A DNA stretch of 9,317 nucleotides from NCBI GenBank assembly GCA_052273485.1, contig DAVZID010000090.1, forward strand, positions 1 through 9,317, in the 5' to 3' direction. The position numbers were made by a program, and so were the translations under genes. Positions 1-6,930 of the stretch are shown here, in pieces (the stretch's first letter is position 1; each line of letters starts with the position of its first letter). The notes under the pieces were generated by a model. That model was not told the DNA's origin, ran no database searches, and worked only from the letters and a program-made list of their open reading frames with translations. Source of the stretch: Anthropogastromicrobium sp052273485 (GTDB lineage Bacteria > Bacillota > Clostridia > Lachnospirales > Lachnospiraceae).

Positions 1-2
1 CA

Positions 3-1205
3 TTTTTAGATTGCTTATTTACATCAACATCCGCAGTATGTGTCACAGGATTAGTAGTCTTTGATACCGCTATCCATTGGACGGTGTTCGGACAAAGCGT
101 GATTCTTGTGCTGATTCAAATTGGAGGTATGGGCGTTATCACGGTAGCGGCCGCTATCACAATAGCGTCCGGAAAGAAAATTTCCCTGATGCAGAGAAGC
201 ACCATGCAAGATGCAATCTCCGCACCGCAGGTTGGTGGCATCGTTCGATTCACAGGATTTATTCTGAAAGGCATTGTAATTATCGAGACTTTGGGCGCTG
301 CGATTATGGCACCTGTATTTATTCGAGATTACGGCTTTGGCGAAGGGTTATGGATGTCTGTATTTCATTCTGTTTCAGCTTTCTGCAATGCCGGTTTTGA
401 TATAGTGGATGATGGTGTTCTCTTCAATTCTTTGATGGAATATGCTGCGAACCCAATTATCAATCTGGCAATAATGCTGCTGATCATCATCGGTGGACTT
501 GGTTTTTTAACATGGAGAGATATTTACACCAATGGCATCCATATAAAGCGATACCGTATGCAAAGCAAAGTTATCCTTTCTGCCACAGCAGGATTGATAC
601 TGATTCCGACGGTATATTTCTTCTTTTTTGAACTGGCACATTTGTCTTTTGCCGAACGTTTTTGGGGAGCTTTGTTTCAAGCTGTTACACCAAGAACGGC
701 TGGATTTAACACAGTGGATTTGAACGCAATGAGTGAAACCGGACAAATGCTCACATCGCTGCTTATGATTATCGGTGGTGCGCCCGGATCTACAGCAGGC
801 GGCATGAAAGTCACAACTTTTGCAGTGATGATTTCCGTCGCAACGGCAGTCTTTCAAAGACGCCAGAATGGTCATTTCTTTGGACGACGTATTGATGATG
901 AGACCGTAAAAAATGCAGCTACAGTGTTCATAATGTATATCTCGCTGTTTCTTGTTGGTGGCATGGCAATCAGCAAGTTGGAAAATCTTCCGTTGATGGC
1001 TTGCCTATATGAAAGCGCATCTGCGGTCGGTACGGTTGGGCTATCTCTTGGTATTACACCAAAGCTGTGTGCTGTAAGTAAACTGATTCTGATTGCTCAG
1101 ATGTACATTGGCAGAGTCGGTGGTTTGACGCTGATTTTTGCAACATTACCTGCAACAAAAAACACACTATCAAAACTACCTGTCGAGAAGATCTCGGTGG
1201 GTTAA
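3..1205 (+). CDS. ktrB: KtrB/TrkH family potassium uptake membrane subunit (5' truncated by window edge)
   Basis: This is the membrane pore subunit of a Ktr/Trk-type potassium uptake system. The reading frame is open from the first bases, so the N terminus lies outside the window; 400 residues are visible, and about 50 would complete a typical KtrB. All four pore loops of the superfamily can be seen: TSTSAVCVTGL (about nt 21-53), FHSVSAFCNAGFD (about 363-401), FQAVTPRTAGFNTVD (about 675-719) and YESASAVGTVGLSLG (about 1008-1052). Each carries the filter glycine. The conserved segment GGAPGSTAGGMKVTTF between the third and fourth loops is also present, and hydrophobic helices separate the loops. 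The stop lies 19 nt before the start of the cytosolic RCK partner, so the two are surely co-transcribed. The short total length and the single-RCK partner favour KtrB over enterobacterial TrkH, though automatic annotation may say TrkH. Confidence 0.93.
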   Translation, partial: FLDCLFTSTSAVCVTGLVVFDTAIHWTVFGQSVILVLIQIGGMGVITVAAAITIASGKKISLMQRSTMQDAISAPQVGGIVRFTGFILKGIVIIETLGAAIMAPVFIRDYGFGEGLWMSVFHSVSAFCNAGFDIVDDGVLFNSLMEYAANPIINLAIMLLIIIGGLGFLTWRDIYTNGIHIKRYRMQSKVILSATAGLILIPTVYFFFFELAHLSFAERFWGALFQAVTPRTAGFNTVDLNAMSETGQMLTSLLMIIGGAPGSTAGGMKVTTFAVMISVATAVFQRRQNGHFFGRRIDDETVKNAATVFIMYISLFLVGGMAISKLENLPLMACLYESASAVGTVGLSLGITPKLCAVSKLILIAQMYIGRVGGLTLIFATLPATKNTLSKLPVEKISVG

Positions 1206-1224
1206 GAACAAGGAGGTATCTGTG

Positions 1225-1872
1225 ATGAAATCGGTACTATTGATTGGACTTGGGCGATTTGGAAAATTTATCGCCATGAAACTGCACTTTATGGGGCATC
1301 AGGTTATGGCTGTAGACACGAACGAAGAACGAGTGAATACCGTACTTCCCTATGTCACCAATGCACAGATCGGAGACAGTACAAACGAGGAATTTCTGGC
1401 TTCTTTGGGCATCAGCAATTATGACTCCTGTATCGTTGCAATAGGCGACAATTTTCAAAATTCCTTGGAAACCGCTTATCTTTTGAAAGAGCTGGGAGCA
1501 AAAAAAGTCATCGCCCGTGCGTCCCGTGAGATACAGGAAAAATTCCTGCTTCGCAATGGTGCGGATGAAGTAGTTTACCCTGAAAAGCAGTTGGCAGCAT
1601 GGACAGCGATCCGTTGTTCCTCTGAACATATCCTGGATTACATTGAGCTGGATGACGAATACTCCATCTTTGAATTGGAAATCCCGTCTGATTGGAAAGG
1701 AAAGACCATTCTTCAGTTGGATATTCGGAAAAAATACGGGATCAATATCCTCGGCATCCGTGAGAACGGGAAGCTGAATATGAGTATTACACCGGATATC
1801 GTACTCGGATGCAATAAATCAATTCTTGTGCTGGGGCATGAAAAAGCCATTCACAAGTGTTTCCGCATCTAA
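1225..1872 (+). CDS. ktrA: KtrA/TrkA family RCK regulatory subunit of potassium uptake
   Basis: This is the cytosolic nucleotide-binding subunit that gates the KtrB pore. The ATG at 1225 is chosen because AGGAGG (1211-1216) sits 8 nt upstream; the open frame extends further back, but only into the end of ktrB. The product is 215 residues, close to the roughly 220 of KtrA and half the length of double-RCK E. coli TrkA. The Rossmann motif GLGRFG is at residues 8-13, followed by the adenosine-ribose-binding aspartate D31 in AVDTNEERV and the typical GDSTNEEFL segment (50-58). Residues about 138-210 form the RCK_C domain. In Firmicutes KtrA, RCK_N binds ATP/ADP and RCK_C can bind cyclic di-AMP; that ligand is family knowledge and is not visible here. 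It is the second gene of the operon. Confidence 0.92.
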   Translation: MKSVLLIGLGRFGKFIAMKLHFMGHQVMAVDTNEERVNTVLPYVTNAQIGDSTNEEFLASLGISNYDSCIVAIGDNFQNSLETAYLLKELGAKKVIARASREIQEKFLLRNGADEVVYPEKQLAAWTAIRCSSEHILDYIELDDEYSIFELEIPSDWKGKTILQLDIRKKYGINILGIRENGKLNMSITPDIVLGCNKSILVLGHEKAIHKCFRI

Positions 1873-1915
1873 AATATCGGACTTTTTATCGTTCTTAGCA
1901 GAGGAGGTGTTTGCG

Positions 1916-2449
1916 ATGAAAGATCTGTTCTTAATTCCGATTCTATTAGCGACATTTGCATTTGGCTACTATGTTGTAGCAAAATTCGAGGACTTCATCG
2001 ATGAAAACCAACGACTGATTGCAGAGGGAAATCGAAATAGGCAATGTCAGATTCGTATCGCAGCAGAAAATCCTATATTGCTGGATTCTATTGCCCCCGC
2101 ATTGGAGAGCTGCTGCGAATCCGCTCCATATATTGCGTTCTTTCTCAGCTGCGGACAAACCAAACACCTTCTGGATAAGCTTTTGAACGAGCGAATTGAT
2201 ATTCTTCTTATGCCGGAGGAGAGTTCAGAACCGTTAGAGCCACAATACGCCTCTACGCTGATTCCGTATGAGAAAACGCAGATATACACAACCTCGCTGG
2301 GGCTTCCGGTTGAAAATACGGATGAAGAAAAACGGATTCGTGTTGTTTGGAAGAAGGCGCTGAAATCAAAAAACCGTGACCGTGTAATAGCGTTATTGGA
2401 AATGGAACACTACAGGCTCAAGTGTGGTTATGCCGATTATCTGGATTAA
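1916..2449 (+). CDS. Unrecognised membrane-anchored protein in the potassium operon, possibly with a LysR-effector-like fold
   Basis: I do not recognise this gene. The ATG at 1916 follows GAGGAGG (1901-1907) by 8 nt, and the gene lies 43 nt after ktrA on the same strand. The product has 177 residues. Residues 4-22 are one strongly hydrophobic helix (LFLIPILLATFAFGYYVV), followed by a charged linker (about 24-44) and a soluble part. The stretch 46-105 runs strand-helix-strand-helix-strand (IRIAAENPILLDSIAPALE, then PYIAFFLSCG, LLDKLLNERIDILLMPEES). This resembles the first lobe of LysR-type effector-binding or periplasmic-binding folds, but it carries no DNA-binding domain. Whether the soluble part faces the cytoplasm or the outside cannot be decided from the flanking charges. 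Its place between the transporter and its presumed sensor kinase suggests an accessory or signalling subunit, which is inference only. Confidence 0.82.
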   Translation: MKDLFLIPILLATFAFGYYVVAKFEDFIDENQRLIAEGNRNRQCQIRIAAENPILLDSIAPALESCCESAPYIAFFLSCGQTKHLLDKLLNERIDILLMPEESSEPLEPQYASTLIPYEKTQIYTTSLGLPVENTDEEKRIRVVWKKALKSKNRDRVIALLEMEHYRLKCGYADYLD

Positions 2450-2481
2450 ATGTTTACATCTCTCGGTAGAAAAAATGGCTC

Positions 2482-2490
2482 TGATATGAT
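2482..2490 (+). promoter_or_regulatory. Possible extended -10 promoter element before kdpD
   Basis: The 68-nt gap between the preceding gene and kdpD contains TGATATGAT, which fits an extended -10 element (TGn followed by a TATAAT-like hexamer). No good -35 hexamer lies at the right distance. It could give the sensor kinase and regulator a basal transcript independent of the transporter genes. The match is short and could be chance. Confidence 0.25.
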
Positions 2491-2517
2491 AAAATGATGT
2501 GGTCGGAGGTGAGGATT

Positions 2518-4488
2518 ATGAACAAACAGAATAACACGAACAGCAAGCAGGATCATATCCTCGCCTGTCTGTCATCCGCTCCGTCCAATGCAAAAATCAT
2601 TCGTACCGCCGCAAGAATGGCGAAGGCTTTTGGCAGCCAGTTTACTGCACTATTCGTGGAAACACCGGATTTTACAGTGGCTACCGACGAAAACAAAAGA
2701 CGATTGGAAGAAAACCGCAGGCTGGCTGAACAGCTTGGAGCCAACATCGAAACGGTATACGGTGAAGATATTCCATACCAGATTGCGGAGTTTGCCCGCA
2801 TCTCCGGTATCACACGAATCGTTTTGGGACAAAGCTCCGTTACCCGAAAGCATCTGTTTGGAAAGCCGACACTGACACAGCTTCTGCTGTCCTATGTGCC
2901 GGACATCGATATTCATATCATTCCAGACAAAGCAGCGGATATGACCTATCATCCCAAAAAGGCAAGGAAATTCCATCACGAACGAATTGCGAAGAACACA
3001 GTAAAGAGCGCTCTGATCCTGTTTGCAGCAACATTGCTTAGTCTGCTGTTTCACAGGATCGGTTTTACCGATGCAAACATTATCATGGTGTATATTCTTG
3101 GTGTGCTGCTGACATCGATTGCGACTTCTCACCAGATATACAGTCTGATTTCATCTATAGCCAGCGTCTATATCTTCAATTTCCTGTTTACAGTACCCCA
3201 GTTTTCGCTGACGGCTTATGGTACCGGTTATCCGGTAACCTTCGTCGTGATGTTTTTAACGGCGTATATCACAGGTACCTTGGCCATTCGATATAAAGAG
3301 CAGGCACGGCAATCGGAGAAAATTGCCAAACGAACAAAGACCCTCTTTGATACGGATCAGCTTTTGTCCAGGGCGGAAAATAAAGCTGCCATTCTGCAAA
3401 CAGTCGGGCAGCAGATCAACAAGCTACTTGGACGAAGCATTGTCATTTTTGTCCACGAAGATGGGAAGTTATCCGACCCGATGCTGTTTCCATTGCAGGG
3501 ACAGCGATTTTATGATGAGGAAGCAGAATTGGAAGCGGCAAGCTGGGTTCTTCAGAACAATCACAGTGGCGGGGCTACCACGGAGCGATTCCCGGATGCA
3601 CAGTATCTGTACCTTGCCATTCGTGTCAATGAGCGTGTATATGGTGTCGTGGGCATTGATGCAACGGCAGGGGCTTTGGATGCATCGGAGCATAGCATCC
3701 TGTTGTCCATTCTTGGTGAAGCGGCGCTGGCCTTGGAAAATGAGAAAAATGCCAGAGAAAAAGAAGCTGCGGCAGTTCTGGCAGAGAGTGAACAGCTTAG
3801 AGCCAATCTCCTGCGAACCATTTCCCACGACTTACGCACTCCGCTGACAACCATTTCCGGCAACGCAGGCAATCTTCTGCACAACAGTCATAGCTTTGAT
3901 GAAGAAACCAAACAGCAGATTTATGGAGACATTTATGATGATGCCATGTGGCTGACCAATCTGGTGGAAAATCTTCTGTATTCCACCCGTATTGAGGAAG
4001 GACGGATGGTGCTGAAAACTGCTCCTGAACTGGTCTGTGAAATCATCGAAGAAGCGATGCGGCACATTCGTCCCAAGGCCAAAACCCATTCCGTCACCGT
4101 TGCCTGCGAGGATGATTTTCTGCTGGTGGAGGCAGATGCCAAGCTGATCGTGCAGGTCATTATCAATCTTGTGGACAATGCGTTGAAATACACACCTTCC
4201 GGTGCTTCGATTTCTATAAGCGCAGAACGCAGGGAAGGTATGGCAGAGATCAAAATCGCTGACACCGGAAATGGTATCCGTGATACGGAAAAGGAAAAAA
4301 TCTTTGAGAAATTTTATTGCGGCGAACATAAAATAGCGGATAACCGCCGCAGTCTCGGGCTGGGACTTTACCTGTGCAAGGCCATTGTCGAAGCACACGG
4401 AGGAACCATCCGTGTTACAGATAATCAGCCATGTGGTACTGTTTTCACCTTTACCCTTTCGCTGGAGGAGGTTACTTACCATGAGTAA
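2518..4488 (+). CDS. kdpD: KdpD-type sensor histidine kinase, short form without the N-terminal KdpD domain
   Basis: This is a membrane sensor kinase for potassium or turgor signals. The ATG at 2518 follows GGAGG (2505-2509) by 8 nt; an upstream in-frame ATG at 2494 has no such site. The product has 656 residues, against about 890 for E. coli KdpD. Residues about 12-137 are a Usp-like domain (ILACLSSAPSNAKIIRTAARMA). About 160-258 form the DUF4118 four-helix membrane unit, and about 275-410 are GAF-like. A DHp domain carries the phosphorylated H437 in ISHDLRTPL. The ATPase domain shows the N box with N550 and N554, the G1 motif at D582-TGNG and the G2 motif SLGLGLYL (612-619). The N-terminal KdpD domain with its Walker A site is absent. 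Eight bases overlap the regulator gene, so translation is coupled. No kdpFABC genes are visible, so the likely targets are the adjacent ktr genes. Confidence 0.93.
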   Translation: MNKQNNTNSKQDHILACLSSAPSNAKIIRTAARMAKAFGSQFTALFVETPDFTVATDENKRRLEENRRLAEQLGANIETVYGEDIPYQIAEFARISGITRIVLGQSSVTRKHLFGKPTLTQLLLSYVPDIDIHIIPDKAADMTYHPKKARKFHHERIAKNTVKSALILFAATLLSLLFHRIGFTDANIIMVYILGVLLTSIATSHQIYSLISSIASVYIFNFLFTVPQFSLTAYGTGYPVTFVVMFLTAYITGTLAIRYKEQARQSEKIAKRTKTLFDTDQLLSRAENKAAILQTVGQQINKLLGRSIVIFVHEDGKLSDPMLFPLQGQRFYDEEAELEAASWVLQNNHSGGATTERFPDAQYLYLAIRVNERVYGVVGIDATAGALDASEHSILLSILGEAALALENEKNAREKEAAAVLAESEQLRANLLRTISHDLRTPLTTISGNAGNLLHNSHSFDEETKQQIYGDIYDDAMWLTNLVENLLYSTRIEEGRMVLKTAPELVCEIIEEAMRHIRPKAKTHSVTVACEDDFLLVEADAKLIVQVIINLVDNALKYTPSGASISISAERREGMAEIKIADTGNGIRDTEKEKIFEKFYCGEHKIADNRRSLGLGLYLCKAIVEAHGGTIRVTDNQPCGTVFTFTLSLEEVTYHE

Positions 4489-5182
4489 ATTTCAAATTTT
4501 GGTGGTTGAGGATGACGCACCTGTACGAAATCTGATCACCACCACACTAAAAGCCAATGAGTATCGTTTCATCACAGCTGGAAGCGGTGAAGGTGCCGTG
4601 GCGGAAGCAGCATCCCACAATCCTGATATTGTTTTGCTGGACTTGGGGCTGCCTGATATTGACGGCGTAGAAGTGATCCGCCGTATTCGAAGCTGGTCCA
4701 ATATGCCGATTATTGTCATTAGCGCACGAGCCGAAGATAACGATAAGATCGAAGCGCTGGATGCCGGTGCGGACGACTATCTGACAAAACCCTTTTCTGT
4801 AGAGGAGCTGCTGGCTCGTCTGCGAGTGACTCAGCGGCGTCTTGCTTTGATGCAAAATACGAATAACGAGCAGGCATTCTATCAAAATGGTCTGCTCCGC
4901 ATTGACTATTCCCTGGGCTGCGCTTATCTGGGCGGCGATGAACTGTCACTGACCGCTATGGAATATAAGCTGCTTTGCCTGTTTGCACGAAACACCGGCA
5001 GAGTGCTTACACACAAATATATCCTGCAAAATGTATGGGGCGGCAGCTGGGAAAATGATATTGGAACACTGCGTGTATTTATGGCAGCGCTTCGTAAAAA
5101 ATTGGAGAAGGCACCCGGATCTCCGCAGTATATCCAGACACATATTGGTGTAGGGTATCGGATGCAGAAAACCGATGAATAA
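4481..5182 (+). CDS. kdpE: KdpE-type OmpR/PhoB family response regulator
   Basis: This is the DNA-binding response regulator partnered with the kinase just upstream. The ATG at 4481 overlaps the kinase stop by 8 nt and follows GGAGGAGG (4464-4471). The product has 233 residues, the normal length for the family. The receiver domain (about 4-118) shows acidic residues E10, D11 and D12 in VVEDD, phosphoacceptor D54 in LLDLGLPD, S81 and K103 in LTKPF. The C-terminal winged helix (about 130-230) contains LSLTAMEYKLLCLFARN, HKYILQNVWG, the recognition helix region LRVFMAALRKKLE and the closing GVGYRM. KdpE normally activates kdpFABC in low potassium. Here no kdp structural genes are visible, and control of the linked ktr genes is inferred from position. 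Confidence 0.93.
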   Translation: MSKFQILVVEDDAPVRNLITTTLKANEYRFITAGSGEGAVAEAASHNPDIVLLDLGLPDIDGVEVIRRIRSWSNMPIIVISARAEDNDKIEALDAGADDYLTKPFSVEELLARLRVTQRRLALMQNTNNEQAFYQNGLLRIDYSLGCAYLGGDELSLTAMEYKLLCLFARNTGRVLTHKYILQNVWGGSWENDIGTLRVFMAALRKKLEKAPGSPQYIQTHIGVGYRMQKTDE

Positions 5183-5343
5183 GCTACCGGCATAACACAA
5201 GGAGAAGTCAAATCATACAATCAATATAGCACAGATTATGCTGCCCAAAGTTTCAACGGTACATATCTATAACAGAGGATGAATGCTGTCGAATAAAGAA
5301 ATGGTTAAGAAATAGATTTTTGCTCTTTTTATTCCGGCTATAG
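5183..5343 (+). other. Intergenic stretch after kdpE with no supported gene
   Basis: From the kdpE stop to the promoter at 5344 I find no gene, no clear terminator hairpin and no RNA gene. A 10-codon ORF at 5283-5315 follows AGAGG closely but has no other support. An isolated GGAG near 5201 is not followed by a start codon at a usable distance. Because no strong terminator is seen, some read-through from the kdpDE operon into the next unit is possible. Confidence 0.5.
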
Positions 5344-5372
5344 TTGACAATGCGACAGGCTTATTTTATAAT
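5344..5372 (+). promoter_or_regulatory. Consensus sigma-A promoter for the leader ORF and CNNM/CorC gene
   Basis: TTGACA at 5344-5349 and TATAAT at 5367-5372 are separated by exactly 17 nt, a perfect match to the housekeeping promoter consensus. The -10 box lies in one arm of a 7-bp dyad, TTATAAT (5366-5372) and ATTATAA (5385-5391), centred near the expected transcription start. The dyad could be an operator or simply AT-rich symmetry. A promoter this strong fits a gene controlled after initiation, by the attenuator downstream. Confidence 0.85.
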
Positions 5373-5411
5373 AAAAGCCATTATATTATAAGAGAGAAGG
5401 TGAAAAACGAA

Positions 5412-5486
5412 ATGGATACAAGTGACAGTTGTGATGACCCTAACCGATGCAATTACAAAATTTATTTGTTCAGATATAGAAGTTAA
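5412..5486 (+). CDS. Putative 24-codon regulatory leader peptide upstream of the CNNM/CorC gene
   Basis: This short ORF starts with ATG at 5412 and ends with TAA at 5484-5486. AGAAGG (5395-5400) lies 11 nt upstream. An in-frame GTG at 5400 could add four residues (M-K-N-E). The first half is acidic (MDTSDSCDDPN, four Asp and one Pro) and the second half is basic and aromatic (YKIYLFRYRS). Enterobacterial magnesium leader peptides MgtL and CorL also begin with alternating acidic residues and prolines and end with a basic-hydrophobic LFR-type tail. The acidic-proline part of those peptides destabilises ribosomes when Mg2+ is low. The ORF lies between a consensus promoter and a hairpin that starts inside its stop codon, and the downstream gene encodes a likely Mg2+ transporter. 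Function as a sensor peptide is inferred; that it is translated is likely but not proven. Confidence 0.6.
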   Translation: MDTSDSCDDPNRCNYKIYLFRYRS

Positions 5487-5536
5487 GACGCAACCCGTGC
5501 ATAGGAATCCATGCATGGGCTGTGTCTTTTGCTTTT
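5485..5536 (+). terminator. Attenuator: intrinsic terminator hairpin in the CNNM/CorC leader
   Basis: The left arm 5485-5502 pairs with the right arm 5511-5528 over 18 positions, with two G-U wobbles and one A-C mismatch, around an 8-nt loop. The right arm runs into a T-rich tail (5526-5536). It lies between a strong promoter and the coding gene and not after a gene, so it should act as an attenuator. The left arm begins within the leader-peptide stop codon, so a ribosome terminating there would cover much of that arm. A possible competing helix pairs leader bases 5444-5451 with right-arm bases 5512-5519 (7 of 8 pairs). Confidence 0.78.
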
Positions 5537-5575
5537 TGGAAGATAGTTTTTTGTTATTGTAGAAAGAGGTTAAAA

Positions 5576-6901
5576 ATGTTAGCATTGATTTTATTACAGA
5601 TTATTTTGATTTCCTTAAACGCAATTTTTGCTTGTGCTGAGATTGCTGTACTTTCCATAAATGAAACAAAGCTGGAACGAATGGCGGATGGTGGTGATAA
5701 ACGGGCAAAGCGTTTGTTCCGACTGACAAGAGAACCTGCCAAGTTTTTGGCTACGATTCAGGTAGCCATCACGCTGTCTGGTTTTCTGGGTTCCGCATTT
5801 GCAGCGGATAACTTTTCTGAACCGTTAGTGGATTGGGTAATTGGTCTTGGCGTTGCCATTCCCAGAGCGACACTGGATACCATCGCAGTTATCTTGATTA
5901 CTTTGATTTTGTCCTATTTCACGCTTGTCTTTGGAGAACTGGTTCCAAAGCGTGTAGCGATGAAAAAAGCAGAATCTCTTGGCCTTGGTATCTCCGGTCT
6001 GATCAGTGGTATTTCCATCGTGTTCAAGCCTATCGTTTGGTTCCTGTCTGCTTCTACCGATACTGTGTTGCGGCTTCTGGGCATTGATCCCAATGAAGCG
6101 GATGAACAGGTCAGCGAGGAAGAAATTCGCATGATGGTTGATGCCGGCAGCGAGAGGGGGGCCATCGACGAGCAGGAAAAGGAATTCATTCAGAATGTCT
6201 TTGAATTTGATGACCTGACTGCAGGGGAGATTGCTGTTCACAGAACCGATGTAACCATGCTGTGGGCGGAAGATCCTATGGAAGAATGGTGCAAAACCAT
6301 CCATAACAGCCGTCATACACTCTATCCCGTTTGTGGAGATTCCGCAGATAACATTATCGGTATTCTGAATGCCAAGGATTACTTCCGTCTGGACGATAAG
6401 AGCCGGGAAAGTGTAATGCAGAATGCTGTCAAAGCGCCTTTCTTCGTTCCTGAAACCATTAAAGCCGATGTTCTCTTCCGTAAGATGAAGAAAAGCAGGA
6501 CGATTATGGCAATCGTGCTGGATGAATATGGCGGTGTGGAAGGTATTGTGACACTGAACGATCTGATTGAACAGTTGGTTGGTGATTTGGGCGAGGATAC
6601 AGCCGAGGAAGCAGCAGCCGAACCTCATATTGAGCAGAGGGACGAAAACACCTGGGCTATTATTGGTAATGTTGAGTTGCGTGATATTGAACACACTTTG
6701 GGTGTGGATATTGGTATGGAGGATGTGGATACCTTCAGCGGACTTGTATTTGACAAGCTGGATATGATCCCTGACGATGGAAAACAGGATATTGAGTTGG
6801 ACTTCAAGGGGCTACATATCCATATTACGCATATCGAAGATCATCAGATTTATTACGCATTGATCAGTAAGATTATCTTTTCTAACCCGGATACCGAATG
6901 A
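5576..6901 (+). CDS. CNNM/CorC (HlyC) family transmembrane Mg2+ transporter with CBS pair
   Basis: This is a membrane protein of the CNNM/CorC family, whose members export or exchange Mg2+ (for example MpfA of Staphylococcus aureus). Older annotation calls such proteins hemolysins. The ATG at 5576 follows AGAGG (5565-5569) by 6 nt; a longer frame from 5522 would start inside the terminator hairpin. The product has 441 residues, normal for the family. Residues 1-165 are the DUF21/CNNM membrane domain, with ACAEIAVLSINETKLERMA (19-37), FLATIQVAITLSGFLGSAFA (57-76) and the conserved FGELVPK (119-125). About 195-337 form the CBS pair, ending in the characteristic DEYGGVEGIVTLNDLIEQLVGD region. 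About 352-435 form the CorC_HlyC domain. The gene has its own promoter and attenuator and a terminator downstream. Direction of transport is not decided by sequence. Confidence 0.92.
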   Translation: MLALILLQIILISLNAIFACAEIAVLSINETKLERMADGGDKRAKRLFRLTREPAKFLATIQVAITLSGFLGSAFAADNFSEPLVDWVIGLGVAIPRATLDTIAVILITLILSYFTLVFGELVPKRVAMKKAESLGLGISGLISGISIVFKPIVWFLSASTDTVLRLLGIDPNEADEQVSEEEIRMMVDAGSERGAIDEQEKEFIQNVFEFDDLTAGEIAVHRTDVTMLWAEDPMEEWCKTIHNSRHTLYPVCGDSADNIIGILNAKDYFRLDDKSRESVMQNAVKAPFFVPETIKADVLFRKMKKSRTIMAIVLDEYGGVEGIVTLNDLIEQLVGDLGEDTAEEAAAEPHIEQRDENTWAIIGNVELRDIEHTLGVDIGMEDVDTFSGLVFDKLDMIPDDGKQDIELDFKGLHIHITHIEDHQIYYALISKIIFSNPDTE

Positions 6902-6930
6902 TTTCGCCATTGTGACATAACGCAAAAAAG

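Noticed and set aside
77..400. An alternative plus-strand frame of 107 codons inside ktrB.
   Set aside because: It overlaps the pore loops of ktrB in another frame, and the composition is unlike any real protein family.
3832..4482. A minus-strand open frame of about 216 codons opposite the kinase domain of kdpD.
   Set aside because: It lies wholly antisense to the conserved DHp and ATPase domains and has no family-like features.
5283..5315. A 10-codon ORF (starting M-L-S-N-K-E) closely preceded by AGAGG, between kdpE and the next promoter.
   Set aside because: It is too short and has no supporting promoter, structure or recognisable pattern, so it cannot be told apart from chance.
5373..5575. 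An M-box (ykoK) magnesium riboswitch in the CNNM/CorC leader.
   Set aside because: I cannot find the long conserved multi-helix M-box layout; the space is taken by a leader ORF and one terminator hairpin.
5825..6694. A long minus-strand open frame (about 289 codons) opposite the CNNM/CorC gene.
   Set aside because: It mirrors a well-conserved gene, shows no recognisable domain pattern and has no convincing ribosome binding site; it is a codon-bias shadow.
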